Program-made: the position numbers and the translations under genes
The notes under the pieces: generated by a model
What the model saw: the letters and a program-made list of their open reading frames with translations, nothing else
The model's database searches: none
Told to the model about the DNA's origin: nothing
Part shown: one piece after another, positions 50,986 to 59,225 of the stretch
Numbering within the stretch: position 1 is the stretch's first letter
Layout: every line of letters begins with the position of its first letter
Assembly (NCBI RefSeq): GCF_003664995.1
Contig: NZ_JFHL01000021.1
Coordinates: forward strand, 1 to 64,000
Direction: 5' to 3'
Source: Mesotoga sp. BH458_6_3_2_1
Lineage (GTDB): Bacteria; Thermotogota; Thermotogae; Petrotogales; Kosmotogaceae
Length of the DNA: 64,000 nucleotides

Positions 50986-51079
50986 ACTGGCCTCGCCGAA
51001 GGCGAGACTGGCACCACGAAGTGGTACTGGCGAAGGCGAAGCCTTTACTGGCGGCGATGATTCTCGCCTTTTGACTGGT
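50986..51079 (+). repeat. Tandem hairpin array with ACTGGC separators
   Basis: ACTGGC lies at 50986, 51007, 51026 and 51047, with a final ACTGGT at 51074. The units are CTCGCC-GAA-GGCGAG, ACCAC-GAA-GTGGT, GAAGGC-GAA-GCCTTT and GGCGA-TGATTC-TCGCC plus TTTTG. The last three are the same, in the same order and spacing (19, 21, 27 bases), as in the array at 29846-29972. Confidence 0.9.
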
Positions 51080-51107
51080 CTGCTCCATTAGACTAAACAG
51101 ATAAGAG

Positions 51108-52157
51108 TCACTTCGGGCTGCCGATGACGTTGCTCACAAACCAGTCCATGGTCAGAAGCTCTTCGTCGGTTGGTTCTTCGCCCTCTGAATATCTTAGTTT
51201 TCCGTCTTGATCTTGCAAAGGCCCTTCGAAGGGATGATAATCGTCCTCAATTATCCGGCTTCTCTCTTTATTCGTAAGTTCCTGAAGATCGGCGGGAACC
51301 AGATTACTCATCACTATGTCGACTACACCGTCCTCTATTCCGCCCCAGTATTGATAGCTGGTCCACTTTCCCTCCATTACTTCTTTTACGACTCTCTCGT
51401 AAAAGACTCCCCAGTTCCATACGGGAGAAGTCAGAAAAGTGTCTGGACTGAAGGCACTCATATCGGTGTTGTAACCAATAGCGTAAACGCCCCGTTGTCC
51501 GGCCGCCTGAACTGCAGCTGGCGAATCCTGGCTCTGAGCGATTACATCGGCTCCAAGATCCAGGAGGGCGTCGGCCGCCTCCTCTTCGGAAGAGGGATCG
51601 AACCAGGTCTCGGTCCAGATAACGTGCACGCGCGCATCGGGATTGACCTTTGCGATTCCAATCGCAAAAGCATTTATCCCCCTGATAACTTCCGGAATCT
51701 TGAATGTCGCTACATAGCCGATTATGTTGCTCTTTGTCATCTTACCGGCTATGAGACCGGTCAGATACGCCGGCTCATATATCCTTCCGAAGTAGGTCCC
51801 GACATTTTCGGCAGTCTCATATCCCGAACAATGCATGAAGATCGTATCGGGATAGTCCTTTGCTATCTCCAGCACGTCGTCCATGAAGCCGAAGCTTGTA
51901 CTGAAAAGGAGTTTGACGTTACGTTCGGCGTAACTTCTAGGAACCTCCAGGTCCTGTTCTCCTTCAGTCACGTTTTCTATGAACGAAGTCTCGATTTGAC
52001 TTCCAAAAGTCTTCTCGAGATACAGCCTGCCCTCGTCGTGTTTCTCTGTCCAGCCCCCGTCATCGACCGAACCAACATAGATGAATCCTATGCTGAGAGG
52101 CTCTGAAACCAGAATAACTGCGCACAGTATGAATAGAACGGTAATTATCCCTTTCAT
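51108..52157 (-). CDS. BMP-family ABC substrate-binding protein
   Basis: 349 residues with the signal peptide MKGIITVLFILCAVILVSEP. The mature chain begins LSIGFIYVGSVDDGGWTEKH, typical of the BMP/Med/TmpC group that binds purine nucleosides or similar ligands. LLFSTSFGFMDDVLEIAKDY, GRIYEPAYLTGLIAGKMTKS, IAQSQDSPAAVQAAGQRG and VYAIGYNTDMSAFSPDTFLT are the usual ligand-domain motifs. No lipobox. GGAGGTGACTT precedes the ATG. No permease or ATPase is nearby, so it is an orphan. The ligand is inferred to be a nucleoside or base. Confidence 0.87.
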   Translation of the reverse strand: MKGIITVLFILCAVILVSEPLSIGFIYVGSVDDGGWTEKHDEGRLYLEKTFGSQIETSFIENVTEGEQDLEVPRSYAERNVKLLFSTSFGFMDDVLEIAKDYPDTIFMHCSGYETAENVGTYFGRIYEPAYLTGLIAGKMTKSNIIGYVATFKIPEVIRGINAFAIGIAKVNPDARVHVIWTETWFDPSSEEEAADALLDLGADVIAQSQDSPAAVQAAGQRGVYAIGYNTDMSAFSPDTFLTSPVWNWGVFYERVVKEVMEGKWTSYQYWGGIEDGVVDIVMSNLVPADLQELTNKERSRIIEDDYHPFEGPLQDQDGKLRYSEGEEPTDEELLTMDWFVSNVIGSPK

Positions 52158-52343
52158 AAGTCACCTCCGTAGGCAGTTCAATAGCCCAAACGCTCCTTTT
52201 TAAATACCTTACATTGCAATACCAGTGGAATTCCGGTCTTATGAATCCCATTATATCCCACACTTTTGCCGAATTCTTTCGGATATTACTTCCTATAATA
52301 TTACTGAGAACTAGATCTCAGAGACTTCCAAGGAGTTGAAGAA

Positions 52344-52727
52344 ATGTTAGTCACAAGCCATGAGAAGCGATATTCAGATAAGACGGAAATGACTTTGGAC
52401 GACCTTATCCAGAAGCTGAAGGACTTGGGCCTGTATTCTCTGAACAGAGTTGTGGTGAGCGAAATCGAAGGGACTGAAACTCGTCTCGTAACAGATAACC
52501 GCGTAATCGACCCTGAAGATCTTGAGGAAACGCTGCGTTCCTGGGAAGAGGAATCGATTACGGAAGTGATGATGCTCGATATGACTCCGGTTCACATGAA
52601 TCACAACACACTGCAATCTGCCGCGGGCTGTATCTACGAACCGCCCGAGTTCTCGATTCAGGTTACAAGGGTGAGCAATGGAGTTGAGACAATAGTTGTG
52701 GCAGTTAAGAGCGTTGATCCCGGTTAA
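52344..52727 (+). CDS. Conserved-looking small protein of unknown function
   Basis: 127 residues, no signal peptide and no membrane segment. It has an acidic helical first half (EMTLDDLIQKLKDLGLYSLN, VIDPEDLEETLRSWEEES) and a beta-rich second half (CIYEPPEFSIQVTRVSNGVE). A ribosome site (AAGGAG) lies upstream of the ATG at 52344, and codon use resembles neighbouring genes. I do not recognise it. It stands between the BMP-type protein gene (divergent) and a two-component system and could belong to neither. Confidence 0.6.
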   Translation: MLVTSHEKRYSDKTEMTLDDLIQKLKDLGLYSLNRVVVSEIEGTETRLVTDNRVIDPEDLEETLRSWEEESITEVMMLDMTPVHMNHNTLQSAAGCIYEPPEFSIQVTRVSNGVETIVVAVKSVDPG

Positions 52728-53043
52728 GTTTCTATAAAGCTCTTTAACAAAGAACAGCGTGAACAATAGCAGAGCTACGATGACAGTCTGACATAGATTA
52801 CTGGAACCGCCCCATTCGGTACGTGTAAAGGAGCGTGATAATCTGAGAACGGCAATAGATAGTGGCGAAGACTGTGCAGCATGTGACAGTGTTTTGATCG
52901 TTACTCAGAAAAGGTAGTTCTTTGGAAAGGCCGGACTGCAATATTGAAACTGAGACATATCCTTGCAGTCCGGTTTATTGGTTAGTAATTCACAGAGTAA
53001 TCGATTATTATTGAATGAGGCGGAAGTAACAGAGGTGTGATTC
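52728..53043. other. Spacer with a long-loop inverted repeat
   Basis: Unique sequence except for a perfect 11-base inverted repeat, CCGGACTGCAA (52931-52941) and TTGCAGTCCGG (52963-52973), with a 21-base loop, which lies about 70 bases upstream of the response regulator start and could be a terminator or an operator. No gene is seen. Confidence 0.5.
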
Positions 53044-53718
53044 ATGGGAACAAGAATAAATCTTGTTGAAGACGAGAAAAATCTGAACAGCGTGCTGACT
53101 TCCTATCTCGAGAAGGAGGGCTGGGAAGTAAAGTCGTTCAAGAACGGCAGCGACGCATTCGATGAAATCGATGACTCTCCCGATATCTGGATTCTTGACA
53201 TAATGCTGCCGGGGATCGATGGCTTCGAGCTTCTCAGAGAAATCAGGAAGAGAGATTCGATGATACCTGTGATCTTTATTTCAGCAAGGGACAAAGATAT
53301 TGATAGAGTTGTCGGACTCGAGATGGGAAGCGACGACTACTTGTCCAAGCCCTTTCTCCCAAGGGAGCTTGTCATTCGGGTCAAGAAGATTCTTGAGCGC
53401 ATCCACCATTCTGGCGGAATCATACACGTTCCTCCATACAAGATCGACGAGGCGAGAAGAACAGTTACCGAAGAAATCGACGAGAATCAGTCACAGCTTA
53501 TTGAGCTCACTTCCATGGAGTTCGATTTGCTCCTGCTCTTTGTCAACGGCAAAGGCAAGCCTTTTTCAAGAGACCAGATACTTGACAGAGTCTGGGGTTA
53601 CGACCACTACGGTAGTGATAGAGCAGTTGACGATCTTGTACGGAGACTTAGAAAGAAGATGCCCCATTTCAAGATCGAAACCGTCTACGGTTTTGGCTAT
53701 AAGAGTGTGAACATATGA
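53044..53718 (+). CDS. OmpR-family response regulator
   Basis: 224 residues. The receiver has LVEDEKNLNSVL, acceptor Asp52 in IWILDIMLPGIDGFELL, the switch in VIFISARDKD, and Lys in GSDDYLSKPFLPREL. A winged-helix DNA-binding domain follows, with LTSMEFDLLLLFVNGKGKPFS, RVWGYDHYGSDRAVDDLVRR and TVYGFGYKSVN. The kinase gene overlaps its stop by four bases (ATGA). The start is ATG after AGAGGTG. Target genes are not evident. Confidence 0.92.
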   Translation: MGTRINLVEDEKNLNSVLTSYLEKEGWEVKSFKNGSDAFDEIDDSPDIWILDIMLPGIDGFELLREIRKRDSMIPVIFISARDKDIDRVVGLEMGSDDYLSKPFLPRELVIRVKKILERIHHSGGIIHVPPYKIDEARRTVTEEIDENQSQLIELTSMEFDLLLLFVNGKGKPFSRDQILDRVWGYDHYGSDRAVDDLVRRLRKKMPHFKIETVYGFGYKSVNI

Positions 53719-55151
53719 AATCCTGGCGTCTGTCCGACAAGCTCTGGCTGCTATTTGCCGCCGTTCTTTCTATCCTATTCCTCCTTCTGGGTATCGTCTT
53801 CAGATGGTCTATAAGAGACTTTTTCACCACCGAAGCGTACAGAACGATAGAGTACACTCAAGAAGTGAGGATTATCGAATTACAGGGAGGGTTCATCCCC
53901 TTCGAGGATATCGACCTCAACAGTCTTAGAAATGCCAGAGACGTAGGACACATAATGGTCTTCGACAGGGAGTTTGACCTAATAGATTACTACCTGAACA
54001 GATTTGGAACCCAGGATAGCTCCGACAGAACTCCTCCACTTCAGGACTCAACTTCCAGGGACGTACTAATTAGCGGAACGATTATTCCCGAAATACTTCC
54101 TGTTATGCAATCCATTAGAGAAAACGCAGAAAAGCAGACGTCGCTTTCAGAGAGGTACGAAACGCTTCTCTCCGGCCGGAGTCTTTTCTATGTGATTCGT
54201 ACTGAAGAGATTTCGGGAAGAGACGTTACGATGATTTCCTATATGTGGGATACGTACATGAACACTCTTTCATCAACGTTGTTATCCAGGCTGCTGCTCG
54301 TAATGGCGATAATGACTGTGGTCAGTCTGGTTTTCATAGTAGTCTTCTCTAGATACCTTACTAAGCCTCTCAAGAAGCTTTCAGAGGACGTGCGAATGAT
54401 CTCAAAGAGAAACTGGGACAGGCCGATTTCTTTGAATAGAAGCGACGAGATCGGAGAGCTAGCCGATTCAATCGAAAATATGAGAAAGAGCCTCAGCGAG
54501 CAGGACAGAGAACAACAGTCAATGCTCCAGTTTATCTCCCATGAACTGAAGACACCTGTCATGGTTATACGAAGTTACGCACAGGCAATCAAAGACGACA
54601 TTTATCCCGGGGGCGACCTGGATAGTGCTATAGACGTCATAGATAAAGAGATCCAGAGAATGGATCTGAGGGTAAAGGATCTGCTCTTCATAACGAGACT
54701 TGAATACCTGTCGCGTCACGACCTCGAAAAAGAGGAAGTCAATCTCTCAGAGCTGGTTGAGGACACAGTCGGCCGATTTTCATTCCAGAGGGACGATATT
54801 GACTGGAACCTGAATCTCAAAGACTTCAAGACCGAGGTTAATGAGGAACAGCTGGCGATAGCCATAGAAAACATACTTTCAAATCAGATTCGCTATGCAA
54901 AGAACAGGATAGAGGTAACTATGGAAGTAGACGAGAGAGAAGAGAATCTTTTGATGCGATTCGCAAACGATGGAGAGAAGATCGCCGAAGCCAAACTGGA
55001 AGAGCTCTTCAAACCCTTCAACAAGGGGGTTGGAGGAGAAACCGGACTTGGCCTGAGCATAACGAGAAGAATTATCGAACTGCATGGTGGAACCATTTCA
55101 ATGGTTAATGAAGAGGAGTTCGTGGCCACGATAGTCGAGCTACCGATTTAG
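53715..55151 (+). CDS. Sensor histidine kinase with HAMP domain
   Basis: 478 residues. Two helices (about 12-35 and 195-217) flank an extracytoplasmic sensor of about 160 residues. HAMP follows (FSRYLTKPLKKLSEDVRMIS). HisKA has His276 in MLQFISHELKTPVMVIRSYA, and HATPase_c has ENILSNQIRYAKNRIEV, FANDGEKI and GGETGLGLSITRRIIELHGG. Translationally coupled to the regulator gene upstream. A terminator follows at 55223-55249. The stimulus is unknown. Confidence 0.92.
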   Translation: MKSWRLSDKLWLLFAAVLSILFLLLGIVFRWSIRDFFTTEAYRTIEYTQEVRIIELQGGFIPFEDIDLNSLRNARDVGHIMVFDREFDLIDYYLNRFGTQDSSDRTPPLQDSTSRDVLISGTIIPEILPVMQSIRENAEKQTSLSERYETLLSGRSLFYVIRTEEISGRDVTMISYMWDTYMNTLSSTLLSRLLLVMAIMTVVSLVFIVVFSRYLTKPLKKLSEDVRMISKRNWDRPISLNRSDEIGELADSIENMRKSLSEQDREQQSMLQFISHELKTPVMVIRSYAQAIKDDIYPGGDLDSAIDVIDKEIQRMDLRVKDLLFITRLEYLSRHDLEKEEVNLSELVEDTVGRFSFQRDDIDWNLNLKDFKTEVNEEQLAIAIENILSNQIRYAKNRIEVTMEVDEREENLLMRFANDGEKIAEAKLEELFKPFNKGVGGETGLGLSITRRIIELHGGTISMVNEEEFVATIVELPI

Positions 55152-55222
55152 AATTCTTTTTTGTTTCCGGAAGAACACCGCTACACTAGCCACTTTCTGA
55201 ATTCAAAATGATCGAGACAAAA

Positions 55223-55249
55223 CAAGAGGGCGCAAACCGTGCCCTCTTG
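55223..55249 (+). terminator. Intrinsic terminator
   Basis: Nine-base stem CAAGAGGGC / GCCCTCTTG, loop GCAAACCGT, then TATTT. It ends the regulator-kinase operon. Confidence 0.8.
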
Positions 55250-55363
55250 TATTTCCGGCCCATCCAAGGCCAGCCTTCCATTCTCTGAAATCATTCGCAT
55301 AAAACTGGAATAGTGACCGAACCCCAGTTAGGCAGATAGCTTTTTTCAGCTCTCTCTTCTTAT

Positions 55364-56110
55364 CTACTCCTTGCTGAGCCAGCTAATAGCCTGATGCCAG
55401 AATTTGCCGTAGTACTCCCACTTCACGAAGTCAGTTCCCCAGTGGGGTGCAAGATCTGACATGAAGGCCATCGATCTGCCCTTTCCCGAGTCACCGACAA
55501 TTATGAAGGGATCGCCGTCGATCTCGGCAAGTACTTCGGAACCTTCCTTTGGAAAGACCTTCTGGTAGCCCAGGAATCTCGGCCACGTTGTATCTATACC
55601 CTTCAAGATCGGATGATTGGGATTCAATACTTTGACCGAGGCCCCTTGAGTTGCCTCTACCCTGTCGTCAGTCTCCATCATATTGACAGGCATTACTTTC
55701 TCGATCGGGCTGCCGTGGTAGTTACCCTTGCCCTGGAAGCCTTGGAAGTCAACGTATCCACCAGTCATTATGAGCGATCCGCCATCTAAAACGTAGTCCG
55801 ACAACATCTGGACCTTGTTCGGGCCCATAGGTACTTTGAACATATCGGGGTACATTGTCAGGGTGTTTCTTCCGCAGTCGCTAATGATTACTACGTTGAA
55901 CTTCGCCAGCTCTTCTGCGGTCGACGGGAACATGCTGAGCACCTGATGATTGGGGATGTGTGTCACTTCTATGTCCTCAAAGGCCTTCATAGGTTCTTTG
56001 AAATACACAGAGTAGTCATCGAAACCTCCGAGCTCTACAACGTCGAAACCCTTTGTGTGAATCTTTGTTACTGTCCATGTTTCTCCAAGAAGCAATACCT
56101 TTTTCTTCAC
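55364..56110 (-). CDS. GATase1-like protein linked to a sugar ABC operon
   Basis: 248 residues. GTG 56110 is chosen because GGAGG stands before it. The sequence VKKKVLLLGETWTVTKIHTKG, FNVVIISDCGRNTLTMYPDM, QMLSDYVLDGGSLIMTGGYV and SMAFMSDLAPHWGTDFVKWE matches the class I glutamine-amidotransferase-like (PF07090/ThuA-type) family: an alpha/beta fold with a Cys-like elbow that here reads SDCGRNT, so a nucleophile cysteine may be present. Related ThuA-like proteins appear in sugar or polyol catabolic operons. It is the last gene of the operon behind the permeases (38-base gap). The reaction is unknown. Confidence 0.75.
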   Translation of the reverse strand: MKKKVLLLGETWTVTKIHTKGFDVVELGGFDDYSVYFKEPMKAFEDIEVTHIPNHQVLSMFPSTAEELAKFNVVIISDCGRNTLTMYPDMFKVPMGPNKVQMLSDYVLDGGSLIMTGGYVDFQGFQGKGNYHGSPIEKVMPVNMMETDDRVEATQGASVKVLNPNHPILKGIDTTWPRFLGYQKVFPKEGSEVLAEIDGDPFIIVGDSGKGRSMAFMSDLAPHWGTDFVKWEYYGKFWHQAISWLSKE

Positions 56111-56148
56111 GCTAACACCTCCATTTTCAGTCATTTATCTTCAATATA

Positions 56149-57000
56149 TTAGCCTTTTACCGAACCCATAAGCAGCCCCTTCACGATCAGCTTCAAAAAG
56201 AATATGTACACGATAAGTACGGGAAGAACAGAAATCAACATCCCGGCCATCTGAATATTCCACGATGCAACGGTCGTCCCTTTCAGATTGCCTATCGCAA
56301 CCGTAAGCGGCTGAGAATCGGCTCCCCTGGTGAGGATCAACCCGAAAAGGAATTCATTCCAGATATTTGTGAACTGGAAGATCGCTACAACTGCGAAACC
56401 CGGCAATGATAGCGGGAGCGCAATCCTGAAGAAGGTGCCTATGTAGCTGCATCCGTCTATTCTCGCACTGTCAACAACCTCGGTGGGCAGAGATTCGAAA
56501 TAATTCCTGAAAAGCAGTGTCGTAATTGGAACCCCGTACGCAGTATGTGTAAGTATCAGCCCCCAGTAAGAGTTGTACAAACCGATACTTCCAATGAATC
56601 TCAGCAGCGGTATCAGTATCGATTGGGGAGCAATGTAAAATCCCAGAACTAGAATCAGAAAGAGAACGGAACTTCCCCTGAATTTCAGTTTGGAGTATCC
56701 GAAGCCTCCCCATGCACCGAGCGCCGAAGATATCGCAGTTGCAACCATAGTTATCACAAAGCTATTCCAGATCGGTTTGTCTATCTCGGAAAAGGCCTTG
56801 AGGTAATTCGCAAATTCGGGATTTCTGACTATATTGACGGGACCGTAGGCCAGCTCTTGATTGCTCTTCAGAGAAGTGTTCACTGCCGTGTATATCGGGA
56901 AGAGATAGAAGAAGGCTGCGGCTAGAAGCAACAGATAGATGATGCCCTTCTTTGTAATATCCCCTACTCCTGAAATCGATTTTGATCTCGCCCTACTCAT
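56149..57000 (-). CDS. Sugar ABC permease, MalG-type
   Basis: 283 residues with six helices. The N-terminal helix AFFYLFPIYTAVNTSLKSNQ is usual for CUT1 permeases, and the EAA loop reads LPTEVVDSARIDGCSYIGTFFRIALPLSLPG. The ATG is preceded by GAGGAG and overlaps the stop of the MalF-type gene. With its partner it forms the channel of the sugar importer. No ATPase gene is in the operon, so a shared MsmK/MalK-type ATPase encoded elsewhere would be needed. Sugar specificity unknown. Confidence 0.9.
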   Translation of the reverse strand: MSRARSKSISGVGDITKKGIIYLLLLAAAFFYLFPIYTAVNTSLKSNQELAYGPVNIVRNPEFANYLKAFSEIDKPIWNSFVITMVATAISSALGAWGGFGYSKLKFRGSSVLFLILVLGFYIAPQSILIPLLRFIGSIGLYNSYWGLILTHTAYGVPITTLLFRNYFESLPTEVVDSARIDGCSYIGTFFRIALPLSLPGFAVVAIFQFTNIWNEFLFGLILTRGADSQPLTVAIGNLKGTTVASWNIQMAGMLISVLPVLIVYIFFLKLIVKGLLMGSVKG

Positions 57001-57865
57001 ACTCGCTTCTCCTCAGTTTCGCAAAGAAGGGAATGACAATCAGGATCGATATGGCAAACATCACGACCCCGACGGCCGCCCCATATCCGAATCTATTTCT
57101 GTTGAAGGCCGTCCTGAACATGAAGGTCGAAAGTATCTCCGTAGAACTGCCCGGTCCTCCTCCGGTCATTAGCCAGACGAGGTCGAAAACTCTCAGTGAA
57201 TACATGAGAAGAATCATGAGGACCGTGAGCGTTGCCGGTCTCTGCATGGGAATTATGACCTTCATATACCTCTGAAAAGTCGAAGCTCCGTCGATCTTCG
57301 CAGCTTCGGTTATCTCTGGCGCTACTCCGCTTATCCCAGCGTAGTATACCAACGTTGAAAAACCTGAAAATTGCCATACATAAGCTATTGCAATGCAGAT
57401 CAATGACTGTTTGTCAGATGTGATCCACGGCTGAGTAAGAGAATCTAGTCCGATTGCCCGAAGCAAGGCATTCACCGAGCCTATCTCCGGAGAGAACATC
57501 CAAGTCCACATTGATGCCGAGGCAACAAAGGAAAAGGATAGCGGGAGCAGAAATATAAGTCTGAACAGCTGTTTTCCCTTCAAATTGAGGTCTAGAAGCA
57601 CCGCAAGGAAGAGACCAAGAGGGATCGTCACGCCGATAAACACCAGTGTAAGCTTGAGAGTGTTGACCAGTGAAGTTTTGAAAACCCGGTCTTTTGAAAA
57701 CAGCCTGATATAGTTATCCAACCCTACAAAGTCTCCCGCCGATCCGACATCTCGCCAGTTTGTCAACGATACCTGAAACGTCCAGGCCGTGAAGCCATAG
57801 ACGAACAGGCCGACAAGGATCAAACCTGGTAAAATGAAAAGTAGTATTTGTACTCTCTTGCTCAA
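56993..57865 (-). CDS. Sugar ABC permease, MalF-type
   Basis: About 290 residues. TTG 57865 is preferred because AAGGAG lies eight bases upstream; an ATG at 57895 is in frame. Six helices from LLFILPGLILVGLFVYGFTA to the last, with the EAA loop APEITEAAKIDGASTFQRYMKVIIPMQRP. The last helix ends at the start of the MalG-type gene, with an eight-base overlap. It is a CUT1-class importer subunit, downstream of the binding-protein gene and separated from it by a strong hairpin (57909-57934). Confidence 0.9.
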   Translation of the reverse strand: MSKRVQILLFILPGLILVGLFVYGFTAWTFQVSLTNWRDVGSAGDFVGLDNYIRLFSKDRVFKTSLVNTLKLTLVFIGVTIPLGLFLAVLLDLNLKGKQLFRLIFLLPLSFSFVASASMWTWMFSPEIGSVNALLRAIGLDSLTQPWITSDKQSLICIAIAYVWQFSGFSTLVYYAGISGVAPEITEAAKIDGASTFQRYMKVIIPMQRPATLTVLMILLMYSLRVFDLVWLMTGGGPGSSTEILSTFMFRTAFNRNRFGYGAAVGVVMFAISILIVIPFFAKLRRSEYE

Positions 57866-57908
57866 ATAATCCAACTCCTTGGTTTCGAAAAACATTTGAG
57901 CGCGAACG

Positions 57909-57934
57909 GCCGGCAGGTGCCCTTACACCTGCCG
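57909..57934 (-). terminator. Intercistronic hairpin, binding protein to permease
   Basis: Perfect ten-base stem CCGGCAGGTG / CACCTGCCGG with the loop TAAGGG on the minus strand. No long T run follows, so it more likely protects the binding-protein message or attenuates than fully terminates. Confidence 0.7.
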
Positions 57935-57941
57935 GTCTGTT

Positions 57942-59198
57942 TTAGAACAGGAAAACCTCTTCGTAAGCGTAATCGAAATTGCCAAGTGTGTTCTCGTTGA
58001 TCTCAGGTGAATTGAAGTACTCACTAAAGGCCGTTCCGAAAACGTCGAGATACGATTCGGGCGGTGCTCCAAACTGGGAGAGCACTTTCGCAACTCCGTC
58101 ATCACGGAAGTAGCCAAGGATCTCCTTTGTAATGTCATCATAGACATCGAGAGGAGCGTCGAGAACAAACGGTGCCGCTCCTTTGATGGGGCAGAACGTA
58201 TTTGCCGCTTTGACTGTCGTCAGGAATTGTATCCAGTCCTTGGCGACCTTTCTGTCAACACCTATCGGAAGAACAAAACAGTCTGCATGTCCGATGAATA
58301 CGTGATCCGTTCCAGGGAAGGGCTGATAACCGAAATCTACGTTGGGAACCATGTTCATTGAAGTGAAATGACCCTTTGCCCAGTCTCCCATGATGTAGAA
58401 GACGGCCTTTCCAGTAGCCATAAGATCGGAAGCCTGGTCCCAAGTTAGAGCCGACCAGTCATCATTGACGAATCCATTAACGATAAGGGCTCTGAGAACT
58501 TTCAGCGTATCAATGAAAACTTCGGATTCGGAAGGCGTCGTCTTGCCTGCATAATAATCGACGAAGAAGTCCGCGCCTCCGCCGGATAGGGCGCTGTTCA
58601 CGGCTTCGAAAAGGGTTCCAAGCCAGAACTGCTGTCCCATTCCCGCACCAACTGCTAGAGGTACGTAGCCTTCGGCCTTCACTCTCGCACAGACTCCGAG
58701 GAATTCGTCAAGACTCTTGATTGGCATCTCGATCCCGAGCTCTTCGACGAGATCGACATTGTACCAGAGGCAGTTGTTCTGCATCAGGTTTAGCGGTACC
58801 CCGTACATAACTCCATCGACTCTTCCCCATTCATAGACGTCTTCGGGGATGTTGTAACCCTTGATCAGATCATCGATGGGTTGGAGAACACTGACGAAAG
58901 AGCTTATCATACCGTGTCCGTAAGTAATCTGGAAAGTGTCAGGTGGATTTCCGGCCATGATCATCGTCTTGATCTGCGCTCGGAGAATACCGCCACCGCC
59001 TCCCGCTACCGGGTTCTGAACAATAGAATACTCAGGGTGCTCATCGATGAATACTTCGAAGAGTGCATCAATTGCCTCTTTCTCTCCACCGGCAGTCCAC
59101 CAGTGGTAAACAACCAACTCGTTTGGAGAGCTGCCGAGAGCCGTTGCCCCGGCAAAGAGCAAACACAGTACCGTCAAGAGCACTACTCCACGTTTCAA
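57942..59198 (-). CDS. Sugar ABC substrate-binding protein, family 1
   Basis: 418 residues, start TTG 59198 after GAGGTGATG. The signal peptide MKRGVVLLTVLCLLFAGATA is followed by ELVVYHWWTAGGEKEAIDAL, the classic start of the family. QIKTMIMAGNPPDTFQITYG, MYGVPLNLMQNNCLWYNVDL and KAVFYIMGDWAKGHFTSM are the ligand-domain motifs. Binding of an oligosaccharide or glycoside is expected, with delivery to the MalF/MalG-type permeases encoded just downstream. Exact ligand not visible. It is the second gene of the operon after the ROK regulator (27-base gap). Confidence 0.9.
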   Translation of the reverse strand: MKRGVVLLTVLCLLFAGATALGSSPNELVVYHWWTAGGEKEAIDALFEVFIDEHPEYSIVQNPVAGGGGGILRAQIKTMIMAGNPPDTFQITYGHGMISSFVSVLQPIDDLIKGYNIPEDVYEWGRVDGVMYGVPLNLMQNNCLWYNVDLVEELGIEMPIKSLDEFLGVCARVKAEGYVPLAVGAGMGQQFWLGTLFEAVNSALSGGGADFFVDYYAGKTTPSESEVFIDTLKVLRALIVNGFVNDDWSALTWDQASDLMATGKAVFYIMGDWAKGHFTSMNMVPNVDFGYQPFPGTDHVFIGHADCFVLPIGVDRKVAKDWIQFLTTVKAANTFCPIKGAAPFVLDAPLDVYDDITKEILGYFRDDGVAKVLSQFGAPPESYLDVFGTAFSEYFNSPEINENTLGNFDYAYEEVFLF

Positions 59199-59225
59199 CT
59201 GTCATCACCTCTCTTTAAATTCGGG

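Larger units (their letters stand above)
50301..51107. repeat. Repeat spacer with two hairpin arrays and one inverted block copy
   Basis: Starting with the GAGGTTCGGGGTTGG fragment (about 50343-50375), it holds the GAAGTGATGC array (50386-50481), the inverted block (50482-50923), and the ACTGGC array (50986-51079) that abuts the stop of the BMP-type protein gene. No gene is seen. Confidence 0.7.

Noticed and set aside
29846-51079. CRISPR array
   Set aside because: The constant part is only six bases, the variable parts are self-complementary, and no cas genes are in the window.
51207-52106. 299-codon plus-strand frame
   Set aside because: Antisense to the BMP-family binding-protein gene, which has a signal peptide, ribosome site and family motifs; the plus frame has none.
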